A program made the position numbers and the translations under genes. Under the pieces are notes generated by a model. It saw nothing but the letters and a program-made list of their open reading frames with translations. It was not told where the DNA came from and made no database searches. Positions 5,330-13,011 of a stretch of 16,147 nt of DNA are shown piece after piece (the first letter of the stretch is position 1; every line of letters starts with the position of its first letter). This DNA is from Actinomycetes bacterium (GTDB lineage: Bacteria; Actinomycetota; Acidimicrobiia; Acidimicrobiales; Palsa-688): NCBI GenBank assembly GCA_021819345.1, contig JAKARG010000017.1:1-16147 (forward strand). The letters run 5' to 3'.

Positions 5330-8300
5330 GTGTGTGGGATCGTCGCCGTTCTGGCCCGCCGCTCCGATCGGCCCGCCCCCGGGCTCGGAGGTGTAGTGGC
5401 CGAGATGGCCGAGGTGACGGCCCTGGTCGTCGCCGGCGCTGCGGGCGTGGTCTCGCCCGGCGCCCTGGTTGCGCGTCCGGCTGTCGATCGGCGGGACGAG
5501 GACGCGCGAGCCCGAACGCAAGAGGCGCTCCGGGCCCTCACCGAGGCTGCTGCGCGCCTCGGATCCCTGGACTCCCGCCTGCGGGGCGTACCAGGGCTCG
5601 CCTGCCTGCTCGCCCGAGCCGAGCCCGAGTCCCGAGCCGAGCCCGAGTCCCGAGCCGAGCCCGGAGCCCGAGCCGCCGGCGACGGGGCGTCGGCGGTCGA
5701 GCTGGCCGCCGGCGAGCTGGCCCGGGCGCTCGATGACCTGGAGGTCGCCCTCGACGCCGGCCTCCCCCACCTCGACCCCGGAGACCTGGAGGCCCTCAAC
5801 TCCACCATCGTCGGCCTGCGGGACTCGTGGTGGGCGATCTCCCGGGACCGGGTCGGCTCGGCGCGCTCGGTCGCAGCCCTGGCGCCGCCGGGGCTCACCT
5901 GGACCCCCCAGGCCCTCGAGGCGCTGTGGGCGATCGACGTGGCCTGCAGCTCCATCGACCGCCTCGAGGTGCGTGGCCGTGACTCCGCCGGCGTCCACGT
6001 CCTCGTCACCGGGCCCGGCCTCGGTCGCATCGGCTCCGATGGGACGGCTTCGGGCCGCTTCGACCCGCTGTTCCGCTCCGGGGCGGTGCGCGCCCTGCCG
6101 GGCTCGGACCAGCTCGCGTTCGTCTACAAAGCGGCCGCCGAGATCGGCGAGCTCGGGGACAACGTCGCCGCCATCCGCCGGGCGATCAGCACCGACGCGC
6201 TGCTCGCCGAGGCCCTGTCGAGCCCGGACCCCCGGGTCACCGTGCTCGGCCACACCCGATGGGCGAGCGTCGGGGTGATCTCCGAGCCCAACGCGCACCC
6301 GCTCAACTCCGACGAGGTCTGCTCGGACCGGGACGACCCGAGGCTTGCTCCGCCGCCCGGGCCCTACGTGGCCGCCGCTCTGAACGGCGACGTCGACAAC
6401 CACCACGCCCTGCGGACGGCCCACGCCCTCGACCTACCGGAGGAGATCTCCACCGACGCGAAGGTGATACCGACCCTCGTCGCCCGTCGGTTGGCCGCCG
6501 GCGCGCCGGCAGACGATGCGTGGCTCGGTACTGCGTCGCTCCTGGAGGGGTCGGTGGCGGTGGCGGCGTCGCTCGCCGGGGAGCCCGACCGTCTGCACCT
6601 GGCGCTGCGGGGCTCGGGACAAGCGCTCTACGTGGGCCTGGCAGAGGGTGCCTTCGTGGTGGCGAGCGAGCCGTACGGGCTGGTGCAGGAGGCGTCGCGG
6701 TACCTGCGAATGGACGGAGAGGCCACCTCGGGCCAGGTGGTGGTCCTCGACCGGGCGGCGGCGGGCTCGCTGGAGGGGATGGATCGCCGGCGCTACGGCG
6801 GGGCCGGCCTGGCGGTCGCTGCCGAGGAGGTGTGCTCGGCAGGGATCACCACCCGCGACATCGACCGGGGTGGCTTTCCCCATTTCCTCGTGAAGGAGAT
6901 ATTCCAAGCTCCCGGCTCGTTGCGCAAGACGCTGCGGGGGAAAGTCCTCGCCTTCCCCGACGGACGTCTCGACGTCGGCCTCGGCCCCGAAGCCCTGCCG
7001 GAGGAGGTGGTCGCCGCGCTCGGCGCTCGGCAGCTGCGCAAGGTGGTCGTGATCGGGCAGGGCACCGCTGCGGTCGCCGGACGGGCGGTGGCTGCCGCGG
7101 TCGCCACCTGCGTGCCGCACCTGCAGGTCTCCGCCGCGCTCGCGAGCGAGCTGTCGGGCTTCGGGCTCGCCGACGACATGGGCGACACCTTGGTCGTGGC
7201 CATCAGTCAGTCCGGCACCACGACCGACACCAACCGGGCGGTCGACCTCGTGAGGGCCCGAGGAGCCCGCGTGCTCGCAGTGGTCAACCGCCGGGGCAGC
7301 GACCTGGTCTCCAAGGCCGACGGAGCCCTCTACACCTCCGACGGGCGCGACGTCGAGATGAGCGTGGCGTCGACCAAGGCGTTCTATGCCCAGGTGGCCG
7401 CCGGCTGGCTGCTCGCCCTCTCCCTCGCCCGGTCGGCCGGTGTGGCCGACCCCGACGACACCGACCGGCGGTTGCGGGCGCTGCGGGAGCTGCCGGCGGC
7501 CATGGAGGCCGTGCTCGCCCGTCGCGAGCAGATCGGCAGGGTCGCGGCAGCTGTAGCTCCCTCCCGGCGGTACTGGACGGTCGTCGGCAGCGGGCCGGAT
7601 GCGGTGGCCGCCGCCGAGGTGAGGATCAAGCTGTCGGAGCTGAGCTACCGCTCGATCGCCTTCGACTCCGTGGAGGACAAGAAGCACATCGACCTGTCCT
7701 GCGAGCCGCTGGTGCTCGTGTGCGCCGCCGGTGTCTCCGGTCCCAACGCCGACGACGTCGCCAAGGAGGTCGCCATCTACCGTGCCCACAAGGCCTGCCC
7801 GGTGGTGGTCGCCGCCGAGGGCGAGGCCGACCGCTTCGCGGGCGACGCAGAGGTGATCGAGGTGCCGGCCATCGACCCGGAGCTGGCCTTCGTGCTCTCC
7901 GCGATGGTCGGGCACCTCTTCGGCTACGAAGCTGCTCTCGCGATCGACGCCCAGGCCCGCCCGCTCCGGGCTGCCCGCGCGGTGATCGACGCCGCGTTCG
8001 CCGCCGGCGGGACCGCCGCCGAGGACCTGCTCGGTGCCGTCGGGGCGGGAGTGGGCGAGGCGGCGACGCCTTTCGTCGCCGGGCTGGCGTCGGGCGCCTA
8101 CGACGGCAACCTGGCCCCCTCGACCGCCACCTCGCTCGTGTCGCTGCTCCGCTACGTGACCGGCGCGCTCCCGGTGGAGGCCTACGAGGTCGAGACCGGC
8201 AAGGTCGGTGCGCCCGGTGCGCTCGTCGCCGACCTCTACCGGGCCCTCTCCGACGGCATCGACCAGCTCACCCGGCCGATCGACGCGATCAAGCACCAGG

Positions 8301-8965
8301 CCAAGACGGTGACCGTCGGCACCTCCCGCAGCGAGGAGGCCCTGCTCGCGCTCCCGCTGGTCGCCGAGACCCTGGATATAGGGGTGTCGGCGGACAGCCT
8401 CGGCTACCGGGCGCTGCGCACCCTTGCCGCCCTCGACCCGGCGGTCGAGCAGGTGCTCGGTCACACCCGGTACCGGATCGACTGGACCGCTGCCCCGTGG
8501 CCCACGGCGAGCGTCGTCGAGCAGGGGGGGGACCTGGTGGGGGTGAGGTCGCGCACCGCCACCGACCCCCGCTTGCAGGGCACCAAGCACCGGGCAGCGG
8601 AGGAGCGGGAGGTCACGGTCGTGCGCGGCGCGCGCGACGGCAGGACCGTGATCCTCGTTCCCGAGCTGAAGGCGAGCTCGGTGGTCGGCATGACCCTCTT
8701 GCACGTGCGCTTCGCCGGTTCCCTGCCGGCGCCGGAGGCCAAGTCGGTCCTCTCGGGCTACCGGGGCCGCTACGCCGCCCTGCGCGACGCGGTGACCGAG
8801 AGCGAGCCGAGCTTCGACGACAGCCGCCTCGCCGACGTGCCGATCGTCGACCTGCTGACCGAGCCGGTGTGGGTGCTCGCGAACCGCTGGCGCGCCTCGT
8901 CGGCCGAGGAGGGCTCTGCCTCCGCGACCCGGCTCGCCGGTTCCCGGGCCTCCACCGGCTGCTAG
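5330..8965 (+). CDS. glmS: Giant GlmS-like glutamine:fructose-6-phosphate aminotransferase
   Basis: GlmS makes glucosamine-6-phosphate from fructose-6-phosphate and glutamine, the committed step to UDP-GlcNAc. The GTG at 5330 is chosen because it puts the required nucleophile at Cys2 (MCGIVAVLA). The glutaminase domain continues only after an insertion of nearly 200 residues, with RGRDSAG (215-221), GHTRWAS (307-313), LNGD (351-354) and TDAKVI (375-380). The two sugar-isomerase (SIS) domains follow: KEIF (522-525), SQSGTTTDT (626-634) and VASTKAF (679-685), then KLSELSY (767-773, Glu770 at the catalytic-base position), KKH (784-786) and QAKTVTVG (990-997, Lys992 resembling the C-terminal lysine of GlmS). 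A further 214 residues follow that match. At 1211 residues it is about twice the usual 610. Substitutions in the sugar site (Ala580, Thr630, KHID for KHGP) mean another sugar-phosphate role cannot be excluded. Confidence is high for the family, moderate for the exact reaction. Confidence 0.85.
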   Translation: MCGIVAVLARRSDRPAPGLGGVVAEMAEVTALVVAGAAGVVSPGALVARPAVDRRDEDARARTQEALRALTEAAARLGSLDSRLRGVPGLACLLARAEPESRAEPESRAEPGARAAGDGASAVELAAGELARALDDLEVALDAGLPHLDPGDLEALNSTIVGLRDSWWAISRDRVGSARSVAALAPPGLTWTPQALEALWAIDVACSSIDRLEVRGRDSAGVHVLVTGPGLGRIGSDGTASGRFDPLFRSGAVRALPGSDQLAFVYKAAAEIGELGDNVAAIRRAISTDALLAEALSSPDPRVTVLGHTRWASVGVISEPNAHPLNSDEVCSDRDDPRLAPPPGPYVAAALNGDVDNHHALRTAHALDLPEEISTDAKVIPTLVARRLAAGAPADDAWLGTASLLEGSVAVAASLAGEPDRLHLALRGSGQALYVGLAEGAFVVASEPYGLVQEASRYLRMDGEATSGQVVVLDRAAAGSLEGMDRRRYGGAGLAVAAEEVCSAGITTRDIDRGGFPHFLVKEIFQAPGSLRKTLRGKVLAFPDGRLDVGLGPEALPEEVVAALGARQLRKVVVIGQGTAAVAGRAVAAAVATCVPHLQVSAALASELSGFGLADDMGDTLVVAISQSGTTTDTNRAVDLVRARGARVLAVVNRRGSDLVSKADGALYTSDGRDVEMSVASTKAFYAQVAAGWLLALSLARSAGVADPDDTDRRLRALRELPAAMEAVLARREQIGRVAAAVAPSRRYWTVVGSGPDAVAAAEVRIKLSELSYRSIAFDSVEDKKHIDLSCEPLVLVCAAGVSGPNADDVAKEVAIYRAHKACPVVVAAEGEADRFAGDAEVIEVPAIDPELAFVLSAMVGHLFGYEAALAIDAQARPLRAARAVIDAAFAAGGTAAEDLLGAVGAGVGEAATPFVAGLASGAYDGNLAPSTATSLVSLLRYVTGALPVEAYEVETGKVGAPGALVADLYRALSDGIDQLTRPIDAIKHQAKTVTVGTSRSEEALLALPLVAETLDIGVSADSLGYRALRTLAALDPAVEQVLGHTRYRIDWTAAPWPTASVVEQGGDLVGVRSRTATDPRLQGTKHRAAEEREVTVVRGARDGRTVILVPELKASSVVGMTLLHVRFAGSLPAPEAKSVLSGYRGRYAALRDAVTESEPSFDDSRLADVPIVDLLTEPVWVLANRWRASSAEEGSASATRLAGSRASTGC
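5618..5671 (+). repeat. Three 18-base tandem repeats inside glmS
   Basis: Three in-frame units (5618-5635, 5636-5653, 5654-5671) encode AEPESR, AEPESR and AEPGAR, residues 97-114. The first two units are identical. They lie in the insertion between the Cys2 strand and the RGRDSAG motif, and probably form a flexible charged linker within it. Confidence 0.85.
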
Positions 8966-8969
8966 GCAG

Positions 8970-9365
8970 GTGGCGGTGGACGCGATCGGGGGCCGGCTCC
9001 TCGGCCTCGGGCTCGACGTGGTAGACATCCCCCGCCTGGCCGGAGCACTGATCCGCCGACCCGGGCTGCGAGGGCGACTTTTCACCGAGCCAGAACGCGC
9101 GTATGCCGAGAGCATGGCGTCACCCGCTGCGACCTACGCCGGCCGCTTCGCCGCGAAGGAGGCTTTGATGAAGGCCCTCGGCGTCGGCCTCGGAGCGGTC
9201 GACTGGTCCGATGTCGAGGTCCTGCGTCACGAAGGAGGTCGCCCCCTGCTCGTCGTGCGGGGCCGGGCCGCCGCCCTGGCCGCCTCCGTCGGGGTCGGTG
9301 CCTGGCAGGTGTCGATCAGCCACACCGACAAGGTCGCCTCGGCCGTGGTCGCCGCGCTGTCGTGA
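8970..9365 (+). CDS. acpS: Holo-[acyl-carrier-protein] synthase
   Basis: AcpS transfers 4'-phosphopantetheine from coenzyme A to a serine of acyl carrier protein, switching on fatty acid synthesis. The 131-residue product has the family signatures GLGLDVVDIPR (12-22, Asp16 as a Mg ligand), RFAAKEALMKALG (59-71, Glu64 as second ligand) and the C-terminal VSISHTDKVASAVV (114-127). Length is normal for the compact trimeric type. It starts 4 bases after the glmS stop; GTG at 8970 is used, but GTG at 8976 is equally possible and neither has a clear Shine-Dalgarno. Its end overlaps the start of nnr (GTGA). Neighbouring acpS and nnr is a common bacterial arrangement. Confidence 0.93.
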   Translation: MAVDAIGGRLLGLGLDVVDIPRLAGALIRRPGLRGRLFTEPERAYAESMASPAATYAGRFAAKEALMKALGVGLGAVDWSDVEVLRHEGGRPLLVVRGRAAALAASVGVGAWQVSISHTDKVASAVVAALS

Positions 9366-10801
9366 TCCCCGTCCTGACCCCGGCCGAGATGGCGAGGGTC
9401 GACCGAGAGGCCACCGAGCCGGTGGATGCCCTGATCGCCCGAGCCGGCCGAGCGGTCGCCGCCGAGGCGCTCCGATTGCTCGGCGGGGCCTACGGGCGGC
9501 GGGTGGTGGTCATCGCGGGCAGCGGCAACAACGGGGCCGACGGTCGTGCGGCCGCTGCGACCCTCGCCGCCCGGGGGGCGAGGGTCGCCGTCGTCCCCCC
9601 GGGGGAGGGAGCCCTCCCGCCCGCCGACCTGGTCCTCGACGCGGCGTACGGCACTGGATTGTCGCGCCCCTACCGCCCGCCGGCGCTCCCACCCGGTGGC
9701 GGGCCCCAGGTCTTGGCCGTGGACATCCCCTCGGGGGTGAACGGGGCCACCGGGGAGATCCCCGCCGGTGGCGGGGCGCTCGGGGCCGAGGTGACGGTCA
9801 CCTTCGGGGCCTTGAAGCCCGGGTTGCTGCTCGGCGCCGGTCGGGGGCGCTCCGGGAGGGTGGCGATCTCGGGCATCGGTTTGGAGGCCGCCTGCTCCGC
9901 AGCTGCCTCCGCCTGGCTCGTCACCGACGACGACGCAGCGCTGCTCCCCGGGCGGCCCGCCGATGCCCACAAGTGGCAGAGCGCCCTCGGAGTGGTCGCC
10001 GGCTCGCCGGGCATGACCGGCGCCCCCTGGATGGTGTCGCATGGGGCGATGCGCGCCGGTGCCGGCTACGTGCGCCTCGGCATTCCGGGACTGGACCCTG
10101 GAGCTGCCCGCCTCCCGCCGGGCGAGGTCGTCGGGGTGGCGGTGGACCCCGGGGACTGGGCGGGGGTGGTCGCCCGCTGCCGGGCGGTGGTCGTCGGCCC
10201 CGGCCTCGGGACAGCGGTGGGGCGTGGGCCCGAGGGCGAGGTGGGGCGGTTGCTCGTCGGCGCCGGCGAGCTGCCGGCAGTGGTCGACGCCGACGGGATC
10301 GGCGCCCTCGGCAGCCTCGACGCCGTTGCCGAGGTCGTCTCCCGGCGCTCGGCGCCCCTCGTGCTCACCCCCCATGACGGGGAGTGGCTCCGCCTGGTCG
10401 GCTCCGCCCCCGGCCCCGACCGCCTGGAGGCGGTCCGCTCCGCCGCCCGCCACAGCGGGGCAGTGGTGCTCTTGAAGGGCTCGGTCACGGTGGTCGCCGC
10501 TCCCGACGGGCGGGCGCTGATCGCGGGTGCGGGCTCGGCCCGGCTCGCCACCGCCGGCACCGGTGACGTCCTTTCGGGGGTGATCGGTGCGTTCCTCGCC
10601 CGGGGGATGCCGGCCCTCGAGGCCGCCGGTCTCGGCGCCCATGCTCACGGCCGGGCGGCAGGGCTCGGGCGAGGGGAGGGCCTGGTCGCCGGCGACCTGC
10701 CCGAGCTGGTCGCAGCGTGGCTCTCGGCCGGCGTCGCTCGCGTGCCGGCGGCCGCAGTCGAGCTCGCCGGCGCCGCTGCGCCCCGGGGAGGATGGGCATG
10801 A
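9362..10801 (+). CDS. nnr: Bifunctional NAD(P)H-hydrate epimerase / ADP-dependent NAD(P)H-hydrate dehydratase
   Basis: This enzyme repairs hydrated NADH and NADPH: the N-terminal half interconverts the R and S epimers and the C-terminal half dehydrates S-NAD(P)HX using ADP. In the 479-residue product the epimerase domain (about 1-190) shows GSGNNGADGR (53-62), LVLDAAYGTGL (90-100) and AVDIPSGVNG (119-128). The dehydratase domain (about 195-455) shows GSPGMTGA (214-221), GPGLG (279-283), DADG (309-312), LTPHDGE (335-341), LLKG (370-373) and AGTGDVLSG (398-406). The usual HKGxxG at its start is HKWQSALG here (203-210), a local deviation. The GTG start overlaps the acpS stop, and its own stop overlaps the next gene (ATGA), so the three are translationally coupled. 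Confidence 0.95.
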   Translation: MIPVLTPAEMARVDREATEPVDALIARAGRAVAAEALRLLGGAYGRRVVVIAGSGNNGADGRAAAATLAARGARVAVVPPGEGALPPADLVLDAAYGTGLSRPYRPPALPPGGGPQVLAVDIPSGVNGATGEIPAGGGALGAEVTVTFGALKPGLLLGAGRGRSGRVAISGIGLEAACSAAASAWLVTDDDAALLPGRPADAHKWQSALGVVAGSPGMTGAPWMVSHGAMRAGAGYVRLGIPGLDPGAARLPPGEVVGVAVDPGDWAGVVARCRAVVVGPGLGTAVGRGPEGEVGRLLVGAGELPAVVDADGIGALGSLDAVAEVVSRRSAPLVLTPHDGEWLRLVGSAPGPDRLEAVRSAARHSGAVVLLKGSVTVVAAPDGRALIAGAGSARLATAGTGDVLSGVIGAFLARGMPALEAAGLGAHAHGRAAGLGRGEGLVAGDLPELVAAWLSAGVARVPAAAVELAGAAAPRGGWA

Positions 10802-11850
10802 GCGGCCGGCGTACCCTCGCCGGGGCCGGAGCGGTCGCCGCCGGGTTGGCGGGGGCGGCCCTGGTCCGTGCCGTGGTCTTCCCTGGACGCCGCGAGCCGG
10901 GCCCTTCGGGTGCCGACGGGTCCCAGCCGGCCGAACCCGCCGCCTGGCCCCCCGGTGCCCGCCACCACCGGATCGTGGTCTCCGACGGGGCGGTCCTGCA
11001 CGTCGCCGAGGCCGGCGCCGGGCGCCCGGTCCTGCTGGTCCACGGGATGGCCCTCTCGGCGGCGGTCTGGTCGGGCCAGCTGCTCCGGCTTCCCCGCCTC
11101 GGGCTGCGGGTGCTGGCGGTCGACCTCCGGGGCCACGGGCGCTCGGGCATCGGCTCCGGCGGGCTCGCCTTCGACCGGGTGGCCGCCGACATCGGCGAGG
11201 TGGCCGAGCGCCTCGGGCTCCGCGACGTGGTGCTCGTCGGCCACTCGATCGGCGCGATGGCCGTGCTGCGGCTCCTCGCCGTCGACCCGCCGCTCGCGAG
11301 TGGCGAGAGCTGGGTCGCTGCACTGGTGCTGGTGGCCACCTCGGCTCGGCCCGCCGGGGGCCGCGGCATCCCCGGACTGCGCCTGGCGCTGCTCGCCTCC
11401 CGGCCCGCTCTGGAGATGGCGGCGAACCTGTCCCGCCTGCTCGTGGGCCCGACGCTCATCGACCACGAGGCGGTCGACCCGATCGCCGCCGTCACCTTCG
11501 GCGAGCACGCCGAGCCCGCGGCGGTGGGCGTGGTGCGCCGGGTCAGCGCCGCCGTCCCTGCGCGCACCACCCTCGAGCTGGCCCTGCGGGCCGCCGCGCG
11601 CCTCGACCAGCGCAGCTGTCTTGCCGGCATCGCTGTCCCGACGGCGGTCGTCGTCGGAACCGACGACCTGGTCACCCCCCCGAGCCATGCCCGGGAGCTC
11701 GCCTCGGCGATCCCTGGTGCCGAGCTGGTCGAGCTGGACGGCTGCGGCCACGAGGTGATGCTCGAGTCGCCCGAGCGCCTGGAGGCGGTGATCTCCGCCC
11801 TCGCCTGTGGTACGGGTAGGGGTAGAGCCGCCGGCGGGGGTGGGGGATAG
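10798..11850 (+). CDS. Membrane-anchored alpha/beta hydrolase
   Basis: This is an alpha/beta-fold hydrolase of unknown substrate, 350 residues. An N-terminal hydrophobic stretch (about 7-28) with basic residues before it suggests a membrane anchor or uncleaved signal. A Pro-rich linker and then the hydrolase fold follow. Visible motifs are the oxyanion HGMAL (82-86), DLRGHGRSG (109-117), the nucleophile elbow GHSIG (148-152, Ser150), the acid in GTDDLVTPP (287-295, Asp289 or Asp290) and the catalytic His in CGHEV (316-320, His318), so the triad looks intact. The ATG at 10798 is preferred over the in-frame ATG at 10792 because GGGGAGG (10785-10791) is correctly spaced for it. In many actinobacteria, as I recall, a hydrolase with such an anchor sits between alr and tsaE; this is probably its counterpart. 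Confidence 0.88.
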   Translation: MSGRRTLAGAGAVAAGLAGAALVRAVVFPGRREPGPSGADGSQPAEPAAWPPGARHHRIVVSDGAVLHVAEAGAGRPVLLVHGMALSAAVWSGQLLRLPRLGLRVLAVDLRGHGRSGIGSGGLAFDRVAADIGEVAERLGLRDVVLVGHSIGAMAVLRLLAVDPPLASGESWVAALVLVATSARPAGGRGIPGLRLALLASRPALEMAANLSRLLVGPTLIDHEAVDPIAAVTFGEHAEPAAVGVVRRVSAAVPARTTLELALRAAARLDQRSCLAGIAVPTAVVVGTDDLVTPPSHARELASAIPGAELVELDGCGHEVMLESPERLEAVISALACGTGRGRAAGGGGG

Positions 11851-11855
11851 CGACC

Positions 11856-12896
11856 GTGGTCTACGTCTTCGGCTTCCTCTCGGCGGTGCTGCTGGCGGTC
11901 GGGTTCGTCGTCCAGCAGCACGTGGCGTCCATGACCCCAGACGACGAGCGGCTGTCCCCGCGCCTGCTCTTGGACCTCCTCCGCCGACCGATGTGGCTGC
12001 TCGGCATCCTCTCGATGGTCGCCGGCCAGCTGGTCGAGGCGCTGGCGCTGCGAAGCGGCGCCCTCACCGTCGTCGAGGCCCTCACCGCCACCAACGTGCT
12101 GTTCGCGTTGCCGATGGCCGCCGCATGGAGGCGCCGGCGGCTGTCCCGACGGGACTGGATCGGGGCGGGTGCGATCGTGGCCGGCCTGGCGACCTTCGTG
12201 GTCGCTGCCGACCCGGGGCCGGCGCACGCCGCCGTGGTGCCGGTCGGCTCCTGGGTGGTCGCCGGGTCCGCAGTGGTGGTGGCTGCCGGAGCGGTCGTCG
12301 CCCTCGGGTGGAGGAGGCCCGCTGCCACCCAGGCCACGCTGCTCGGCCTCGGCGCCGGCATCCTCTTCGGCCTCCAGGACGCCCTCACCCAGCGGGTCTT
12401 GCAAGTGCCGCTCGGCGTCGGGGACTTCCTCGGGTCCTGGGTCCCCTACGCCTTGCTGGTGGTGGGCGCCGTCGGGCTCCTCGTGGCCCAGAGCGCCTAC
12501 CAGGCGGCCCCGCTCAAGGCCTCGCTCCCGGCGATAAACATCGCCGAACCGGTCACCGGCATCGGCATCGGCGCCGGGTTGTTCGCCCAGGGCCTGCGCA
12601 CCGGGGGGCTCCCCCTCGCCTTCGAGGTGCTCGGCATGGTCTGCATGATGGGTGGGCTCTTTCTCGTCGCCCGATCCGAGCTGGTCTCCGGGCATCGGGC
12701 GCACCACCCACGCCGCAGGTCCGGGGCAGGCGGCCTGCTGGCTCCTGCCCGCCGCGCCACCGGGTCGCCCCGGTCCCGACAGCCCATCCGGCCACAGCAG
12801 CCGACCCGGCCACAGCAGCCGACCCGGCCGGAGCAGCCAAGCCGGCCGTCCCGATCGCCGGTCGCCGAGCCGGTCACCCGCCGGCGAGGGGCCTGA
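11856..12896 (+). CDS. DMT-superfamily membrane transporter
   Basis: This 346-residue integral membrane protein has about nine hydrophobic segments, near 2-21, 46-64, 70-90, 103-118, 130-150, 160-176, 193-211, 228-247 and 252-272. The segment TATNVLFALPMAAAWRRRRL (77-96) followed by DWIGAGAIVAGL resembles the paired-repeat drug/metabolite transporter (EamA/NIPA-like) family. The substrate cannot be read from the sequence. After the last membrane segment comes a disordered, basic, Pro/Gln-rich tail of about 70 residues (from 275) with three RPxQPx repeats. The GTG start is 5 bases after the hydrolase stop. The GTG has no obvious Shine-Dalgarno beyond the G-rich end of the hydrolase gene. Confidence 0.8.
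   Translation: MVYVFGFLSAVLLAVGFVVQQHVASMTPDDERLSPRLLLDLLRRPMWLLGILSMVAGQLVEALALRSGALTVVEALTATNVLFALPMAAAWRRRRLSRRDWIGAGAIVAGLATFVVAADPGPAHAAVVPVGSWVVAGSAVVVAAGAVVALGWRRPAATQATLLGLGAGILFGLQDALTQRVLQVPLGVGDFLGSWVPYALLVVGAVGLLVAQSAYQAAPLKASLPAINIAEPVTGIGIGAGLFAQGLRTGGLPLAFEVLGMVCMMGGLFLVARSELVSGHRAHHPRRRSGAGGLLAPARRATGSPRSRQPIRPQQPTRPQQPTRPEQPSRPSRSPVAEPVTRRRGA
12789..12842 (+). repeat. Three 18-base tandem repeats in the transporter tail
   Basis: Units at 12789-12806 and 12807-12824 are identical (CGGCCACAGCAGCCGACC); a third at 12825-12842 is degenerate. They encode RPQQPT, RPQQPT and RPEQPS in the hydrophilic C-terminal tail. The unit length equals that of the unrelated repeat in glmS, which suggests slippage expansions in linker regions of this genome. 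Confidence 0.85.
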
Positions 12897-13011
12897 GCCG
12901 GGACCCGGGCAGCAGCCCGCTCGCCAGTCGTTGGCAATGCGCTACGGCCGGGGTGACGTGTGGTGGGGGCAGCGGGCCTGGGCGGGCACGGCGTCGGAGC
13001 GGCCACGGGCC

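Noticed and set aside
6259..9115. Long alternative frames on both strands over glmS (more than 890 residues each)
   Set aside because: The Arg/Gly/Pro-rich composition and lack of motifs mark them as out-of-frame readings of the glmS codons.
12906..12919. Terminator between the convergent transporter and ABC genes (CGGGC, AGCA, GCCCG)
   Set aside because: A five-base stem without a U-run is too weak to call; nothing else stands out in this 115-base gap.
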